Translations under genes and position numbers: made by a program
The notes under the pieces: model-generated
Seen by the model: only the letters and a program-made list of their open reading frames with translations
Database searches by the model: none
What the model was told of the DNA's origin: nothing
Assembly: GCA_001299455.1 (NCBI GenBank)
Contig: CYUK01000003.1
Span: 1,054,001-1,118,000 of the forward strand
Length of the DNA stretch: 64,000 nucleotides
Reading direction: 5' to 3'
Source of the DNA: Clostridiales bacterium SIT11
Lineage (GTDB): Bacteria > Bacillota > Clostridia > Tissierellales > Peptoniphilaceae
In this document: positions 59,501-64,000 of the stretch, piece after piece
Layout: each line of letters starts with the position of its first letter
Numbering within the stretch: position 1 is the first letter of the stretch

Positions 59501-60520
59501 TTAAAATTCTGCGTCATAAGACTTTCCATCAGTCGTGGCCAAGAGTCTTTCAATATCCTTTTTATCGACCTTGATAAATTGTACCTTTTGAGGCTTGCTC
59601 ATAATTTCCTTAATGGACTTGATCATGCCAGGAGCTGTGTCGTGGTAGTGGAGGGGAAGTCGAAAAGAGTTGAAACTCCCGTCAAAGTTTAAATAATAAT
59701 CAAAATGTTCCAGGGCTGCCATGGAAGGACCAGAGGCGGCGCCCATGAGTTCCCGGCTATAATATTCCTCTTTTTCATAGTCTTCATAGCCGGACATGGG
59801 AGATCCAGCCTCTGTCGTACCAAATCCAAGTCCATCCTTCTTAGGATTTAAAAGGGGATTTTTATTGAGCTCAGGAGAGTAAAATTTCTCAGCCTTGGCA
59901 TAGGATAGCCAGGCCAGACAAGCCTCAATATCTCCATTTTTCCAGCCTGGGAAAACTTTGGAAGGCATCTTCCGCATTTGATGTTCATAGGCTGCCTTTT
60001 CTGGGTCAGATTTTCTGACCATTTCTTTATTGTAAAGATAATCAAGGCCTAGGGGATTTGCAGGTTTTGCGACCTTATTGGCATCGTAGCCTTTCCCGAT
60101 GGCGACAATTTTATTGTCCTGGTCCCAAGTGACCTTTTCCCCAAAGGCTTCGGCAATGGCCCGGAGAGGGACAAAGGTCCGGTTATTTCTTGCCATGGCA
60201 GGCACATCCAGCTGGATTTTTCTAGGAGATTCTTGGGAAAGGTCGGCCATTACTTTTTCATTGAGGACCAGAGAAAAGCTGTGACCTTCATCGTCTTTAA
60301 TAGTGACTTTTTGTTCACTTTGCTTCCAAGAAACCTTCTTGCCTAGATTTTCTGAGATGACTCGGACAGGAACCATGGTCCGCTCCTGGTAGACAAAGGG
60401 GGCCACATCCGAATGAAGAATCTTTCCCTTCATCCAAATGTGGATGTCAGAATGGGCGAAGGCAAGGCTAGGGATCCACAGGGCCAGGAAGAAGGCCCCT
60501 AAAATGATTTTCTTTTTCAT
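59501..60520 (-). CDS. Secreted stalk-domain protein
   Basis: The 339-residue protein has a signal peptide (about 1-22) and two tandem copper-amine-oxidase-type stalk repeats: RTMVPVRVISENLGKKVSWKQSEQKVTI and RTFVPLRAIAEAFGEKVTWDQDNKIVAI (about 47-145). The C-terminal 190 residues are unrecognised. Stalk domains commonly attach proteins at the envelope of Clostridia. It is convergent with the DUF3160 gene. Confidence 0.82.
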   Translation of the reverse strand: MKKKIILGAFFLALWIPSLAFAHSDIHIWMKGKILHSDVAPFVYQERTMVPVRVISENLGKKVSWKQSEQKVTIKDDEGHSFSLVLNEKVMADLSQESPRKIQLDVPAMARNNRTFVPLRAIAEAFGEKVTWDQDNKIVAIGKGYDANKVAKPANPLGLDYLYNKEMVRKSDPEKAAYEHQMRKMPSKVFPGWKNGDIEACLAWLSYAKAEKFYSPELNKNPLLNPKKDGLGFGTTEAGSPMSGYEDYEKEEYYSRELMGAASGPSMAALEHFDYYLNFDGSFNSFRLPLHYHDTAPGMIKSIKEIMSKPQKVQFIKVDKKDIERLLATTDGKSYDAEF

Positions 60521-60648
60521 AAAATCCTCCAGTGTAAAATTTAAAATAGCAACAAGCTGTCTTTCTTACCTATCATTATACATGAAGATGGCTAGAAATA
60601 AAGGAAGTTTCTAGGAGAAGAAAAAAATGATCCAAAGAGAATTTTAGT

Positions 60649-60679
60649 TTGACAATTTACCATAGTTCCATGCTATAAT
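60649..60679 (+). promoter_or_regulatory. Promoter of second stalk-like gene
   Basis: Perfect TTGACA (60649-60654) and TATAAT (60674-60679) with a 19-base spacer; TGC just before -10 gives an extended element that may offset the long spacer. Confidence 0.7.
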
Positions 60680-60701
60680 GATAAAAATAGGAGGAAAAAT
60701 G

Positions 60702-61565
60702 ATGAAAAAAATACTTATTTATACACTTATCTTTGTCCTAGCCTGGACCAGCCCGCTTTTTGCAAAAAATGAAGGCAAGGCCCTGGCTTATGACCAAACC
60801 TATGGAAGAGTAGAAGAGGTTTTGCAAGATGAAAAAAATCCTGAAATTTTGGTAAAAAATGAAGAAGCAGACAAGGATTCTGTAGATCAATTTTACTTGT
60901 ACACAAAAGATGTTCTGGTTATGGACCTGACTACAGGAGAATTTGTAAAGGACTATTCCTTTACAAAGGGAGAAAAGGTCCAATATTTTTACAGGAAGGA
61001 CACGCCAATTCTTCAATCCCTGCCAGGAAGATTGACGCCGGACCTTATCGCCGTCCACCTGGACAAGGCCGAGTATTCTGTTGATGTGGATTTCTTTAAC
61101 AAGGAAGGCCGGGGCGTGTCGAACCGGCTAGAACTCAACATAACTAAGGATACCCAGGCCACAAACCAAAAGGGAGAAGTGGAAAAGGACTTTTTAAACA
61201 AGGACCTGGTGGTCCTCTATAAAGTAGCTACGAGAAGCCTACCTCCCATTGCCAAGCCGGAAAAAATCCTGGTCCTGGATAAAAAGAACCCAGTGGTGGA
61301 CTTGGAAGCCTACCGGGCACCGGAAAACAAGGGGATTTATCTACGGAAGTACTTTGAAGCCATGGGGGCCAAGGTGGACTGGACGGCCCAAGGTAACTGG
61401 ACACGGATTTCCATGGGGGACAAGTTTGTCGACATAAAAAATACAGACGCCAGCCTGAAAATTGGGGAAAACCTGGAAAAAATGGAAGGTTTTTCCTTAG
61501 AAAAGGGTGTTAGCTATATTCCTGAACAGTATCTTGAAAAAATTAATGCTTATTTTATGGACTAG
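60702..61565 (+). CDS. Secreted protein with degenerate stalk-like C-terminus
   Basis: The product (about 287 residues) has a signal peptide (to about FAKN), a beta-rich N-terminal domain, and a C-terminal segment GIYLRKYFEAMGAKVDWTAQGNWTRISMGDKFVDI resembling a stalk repeat. I choose ATG 60702, seven bases after AGGAGG; ATG 60699 is equally in frame, and ATG 60678 overlaps the -10. Function unknown; it is related to its divergent neighbour by domain type only. Confidence 0.65.
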   Translation: MKKILIYTLIFVLAWTSPLFAKNEGKALAYDQTYGRVEEVLQDEKNPEILVKNEEADKDSVDQFYLYTKDVLVMDLTTGEFVKDYSFTKGEKVQYFYRKDTPILQSLPGRLTPDLIAVHLDKAEYSVDVDFFNKEGRGVSNRLELNITKDTQATNQKGEVEKDFLNKDLVVLYKVATRSLPPIAKPEKILVLDKKNPVVDLEAYRAPENKGIYLRKYFEAMGAKVDWTAQGNWTRISMGDKFVDIKNTDASLKIGENLEKMEGFSLEKGVSYIPEQYLEKINAYFMD

Positions 61566-61585
61566 GACCAGCATTTAAAGAAAAG

Positions 61586-61635
61586 AAAAAATCCATTGTC
61601 TGAAGGAGGACTTCATGGCAATGGATTTTTTCTGC
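61586..61635. terminator. Bidirectional terminator
   Basis: AAAAAATCCATTG (61586-61598) pairs with CAATGGATTTTTT (61619-61631) with an inner TGAAG/CTTCA stem, between convergent genes. Confidence 0.88.
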
Positions 61636-61741
61636 TTAAGATTTACAGGGTGAGGGTATTAAATTTAAGGCCTGGACTAGGAGGAGGTCCTTACTTTGCC
61701 GGGCCTTAAAAGCAAGTGTAATAAGGGTTCAAGGTCTCCGA

Positions 61742-63103
61742 TTATTGACCGGCCTTGCTGGCTTTTTCTTCTTTTCTTTCTTCCCAAAGGCTTTCGGCCC
61801 TGGAAGACCACTTGTCTGCATAGGAGACGCATTTACCACAAAGGTGGTCTACGGATTCAGGGGATTCCAGGTCTGTAGACTTGGCGCCTGTTCTCTTGAC
61901 CATTTCTTGGAGTTTGTCAGGATTTTCCAGCATGGGGCAGGGCCGTAACATGTTGTCATTAAAGGGTTGGCCGTCATGGTAGGCCATAAAGAGGGGAGAT
62001 TGTAAAATGTCTAAAAGACGTTTTTCCCGGATATTTGAGTCGGAATAGTGGATGAAGACGCAGGGGTCCACATCGCCATTGGCATTGATATGGAGATAGT
62101 AGCGGCCTCCGGCAATACAACCTCCTACATATTCAGCATCATTTTGGAAGTCCATGGCAAAGAGGGGCTTACTGGACCGGAGCTTCCGAATTTTATGGTA
62201 GACGTAGGTCCTTTCTTCAGGACTGGGTAGAAGGTCCAGGCTGGCGTCATTGCCAACGGGCATATAGTGGAAGTACCAAACAAAGTAAGCACCATGCTCA
62301 ATCATCATATCCCAGTAGTCGTCTGAAGTGAGGGACTCATAATTGACGCTGGTATAGCAGCAGGAAATCCCATAGAATAGTTTCCGGTCGTGGAGAAGTT
62401 TCATAGCCCTTAAGGCCTTGTCATAGACTCCTTCTCCCCGGCGGGAGTCTGTAGCTTCACCAAAGCCTTCTAGGGAAATGGCCGGGACAAAGTTTTTTAC
62501 CCGGAGCATTTCATCGGCAAAGTCTTCGTCAATAAGGGTTCCGTTGGTAAAGCTTAAAAAGACACAATCATTGTGTTTTTCACAAAGGCGGATGAGGTCG
62601 TCTTTCCGGACCAGGGGTTCCCCGCCGGTATAGATGTAGACATAGATGCCTAATTCCTTGCCTTGGAGAATAATATCGTCAATTTCCTCGTAAGTGAGAT
62701 TTAATTTATTTCCATATTCAGCGGCCCAGCACCCTGTGCAATGGAGGTTACAGGCAGAGGTGGGGTCCAGTAAAATAGCCCAAGGAATATTACAATTATA
62801 TTTTTTACGAAGCTTTTCTCTCCGTGGTCCGCTGACCAAGTTTCCTTGAATAAAGAAGTTTGTGGATACAGTCTTCATAACTTCTGGGTCAATGTCCCGG
62901 ATAATGTGACGGACAAAGGGATAGTAAGGATCATTGGGGTCTTCGATGGCCCTTCGAATGGCCTTACGTTGACCTGGATAGAGGCCCTTGGAAAATTTAT
63001 CGGCCCAGTCCATGAGGGAAGCAAGGTTTTTTTCTGGATCAGTGTATAGACGGTCAAAAGCTTTTGTTAAGCCATATTTAGTAAGTGTGGATGAAACAGT
63101 CAT
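61742..63103 (-). CDS. Radical SAM/SPASM-like protein
   Basis: The 453-residue protein has the cluster motif CNLHCTGC (about 118-125), YIYTGGEPLVRKDDL and a C-terminal Cys region (GDVDPC, PCPMLEN, HLCGKC) suggesting an auxiliary cluster. An unusual N-terminal helical domain (about 1-100) precedes the radical SAM core. I choose the ATG at 63103, eleven bases after AAGGAGG, since upstream residues are not family-like. It is preceded 112 bp upstream by a TetR gene on the same strand. Substrate unknown. Confidence 0.85.
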   Translation of the reverse strand: MTVSSTLTKYGLTKAFDRLYTDPEKNLASLMDWADKFSKGLYPGQRKAIRRAIEDPNDPYYPFVRHIIRDIDPEVMKTVSTNFFIQGNLVSGPRREKLRKKYNCNIPWAILLDPTSACNLHCTGCWAAEYGNKLNLTYEEIDDIILQGKELGIYVYIYTGGEPLVRKDDLIRLCEKHNDCVFLSFTNGTLIDEDFADEMLRVKNFVPAISLEGFGEATDSRRGEGVYDKALRAMKLLHDRKLFYGISCCYTSVNYESLTSDDYWDMMIEHGAYFVWYFHYMPVGNDASLDLLPSPEERTYVYHKIRKLRSSKPLFAMDFQNDAEYVGGCIAGGRYYLHINANGDVDPCVFIHYSDSNIREKRLLDILQSPLFMAYHDGQPFNDNMLRPCPMLENPDKLQEMVKRTGAKSTDLESPESVDHLCGKCVSYADKWSSRAESLWEERKEEKASKAGQ

Positions 63104-63215
63104 TAGAAAACCTCCTTCATTGGTTATACTTCTAGAATAGCCCTTTTTCGGGAAGATTCCAAGGGACAAAAAAGGGGGACTGTCCTATTCTGGACAAATC
63201 CCCCAATGTGCACAA

Positions 63216-63758
63216 CTATTTTTGAACAAGACTCTCTAAAAGGTCATCAAAAATAACCTTTAGTTTGTCAATACTTTCGTCAATATCATCTTCCATGCCA
63301 TTCCATAAAAACCGCATAAAGTAGCCATAGACAGAATAGCAAATCACATCCCCGATGGCCTTGGCCCGGTCCATGTTTCCTTCCTGCTTTTCCGCAAAGT
63401 TTTCTACAGACAGAGAAATGGAAGCATCAATCCGGTCAAAAATATAGTGGGCCAGCTGGTCCCGGGAAAGGGAATTGAAGATATGGTAGATTTTTTTCTT
63501 GTGGTCTTGGCAAAAGTGCAAAACCGTCTTTAAAACATCTTGCCAGTTTTCCTCTTGACTGGCCTCAAGATAGGGGCCCAGCCACTGTTGAAGGGCATCA
63601 TCTAAGAGGGCGTAAATATCTTCATAGTGGTAGTAAAAGGTATTCCTTCCAATATTACATTCCTTAATAAGAGCCGTTACCGTAATTTTATCAAAGGGCA
63701 TCCGCTCTAACATATGATTAAATTTTTCAATGATGAGGTCTTGTGTATAGTTTGCCAT
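63216..63758 (-). CDS. TetR/AcrR family regulator
   Basis: The 180-residue protein has an N-terminal HTH (FDKITVTALIKECNIGRNTFYYHYEDIYALLDD, about 22-54) and a helical ligand-binding C-terminus. It likely represses itself and the downstream radical SAM gene. RBS GGTGAAC-type region is weak. A minus-strand TATAAT-like motif lies in the 63759-63830 spacer. Confidence 0.88.
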   Translation of the reverse strand: MANYTQDLIIEKFNHMLERMPFDKITVTALIKECNIGRNTFYYHYEDIYALLDDALQQWLGPYLEASQEENWQDVLKTVLHFCQDHKKKIYHIFNSLSRDQLAHYIFDRIDASISLSVENFAEKQEGNMDRAKAIGDVICYSVYGYFMRFLWNGMEDDIDESIDKLKVIFDDLLESLVQK

Positions 63759-64000
63759 AGGTTCACCTAGCCTCTACAAATTTCTAAGGTTTATCGTCTT
63801 TATTTTTCCAATATACTTTTATTATAGCATTTTTTGGAAAAAATTTTCAAGGCTGAGAAGGCGTAAAGATAGGAAAGAAGGCATTTTTAAAGAAGTTCCC
63901 CATAAAAATAGGAGGAAGGGGAGTCAAAATAAAAAAAGAATGGATATGGGAAATTAAAAGAAACAAAATGGACGAGGAACTACATCTAGATGATATTTTT
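63759..64000. other. Intergenic tail; possible start of a partial gene
   Basis: AT-rich spacer upstream of the TetR gene. AGGAGG at about 63910-63916 and an open plus-strand frame running off the window (ATG 63968, MDEELHLDDIF) hint at a gene continuing outside, but too little is visible to call it. The short palindrome-like AAAAATTTT near 63838 has no clear role. Confidence 0.3.

Noticed and set aside
1-64000. CRISPR arrays, rRNA genes, complete insertion sequences or prophage
   Set aside because: No regularly spaced repeats, no rRNA-like stretches, no full transposase and no phage structural genes were seen.

Overview
This is a chromosomal segment spanning the replication origin of a low-to-moderate GC, Gram-positive-type anaerobe. 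The order dnaN-dnaA-oriC-rpmH-rnpA-yidD-yidC-khpB-mnmE-mnmG-rsmG and parA/parB is the classical Firmicutes origin arrangement. The 2-hydroxyacyl-CoA dehydratase-type genes, activase, stalk-domain proteins and frequent TTG starts fit an anaerobic member of Clostridia/Tissierellia, perhaps Peptoniphilaceae. The family is an inference from gene content; no rRNA is present to confirm it.

Layout. 1-2.5 kb: 5' part of dnaN and dnaA on the minus strand, then the DnaA-box-rich oriC. 2.5-9.5 kb: RNase P/membrane-insertion/tRNA-modification run. 9.2-15.8 kb: two perfect parS sites, a HisKA_2 sensor kinase, a C69 dipeptidase, parA/parB, a PhzF-like protein and a cyclodeaminase-like protein. 16-21.5 kb: M23 peptidase behind a perfect WalR-type box, tRNA-Arg(CCG), a heterodimeric ABC exporter and a gamma-carbonic anhydrase. 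21.6-27.3 kb: an AT-rich island with a 68-bp perfect palindrome, a dimethylargininase, a second guanidino-modifying hydrolase, an AGCS symporter, a GntR/FCD regulator and a RocB-like M20 hydrolase. 27.4-34.2 kb: MATE pump, OpuC-like ABC importer, and divergent bioY/bioB with a BirA-type operator. 34.3-41.3 kb: CCA-adding enzyme, secreted alkaline phosphatase and a polyphosphate cluster (PPK2, PPK1, Ppx/GppA). 41.5-49 kb: redox and housekeeping genes (SagB-type nitroreductase, CPFC oxidoreductase, YitT, flavin-binding protein, HAD, flavodoxin-like, ALDH, 3-methyladenine glycosylase) and a lone Gp157-like gene. 49-52.7 kb: an accessory spot with an IS200/IS605-like scar, a structured-RNA candidate, a frameshifted gene remnant and a very AT-rich 976-residue protein with a PLD-like segment. 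53.4-56.4 kb: three-gene acyl-CoA dehydratase/activase set. 56.5-64 kb: envelope proteins (DUF3160 lipoprotein, two stalk-domain proteins), then a radical SAM/TetR pair.

How the genes work together. The origin block couples initiation (DnaA, DnaN, oriC) to segregation (ParA, ParB, parS). The palindrome, the GntR gene and the guanidino-hydrolase operon look like one self-contained regulated catabolic unit for methylated arginine or related compounds. Alkaline phosphatase, PPK1, PPK2 and Ppx form a phosphate/polyphosphate district. The two best candidates for poorly described biology are the methylarginine-type island with its giant palindrome and the 49-52.7 kb accessory locus.
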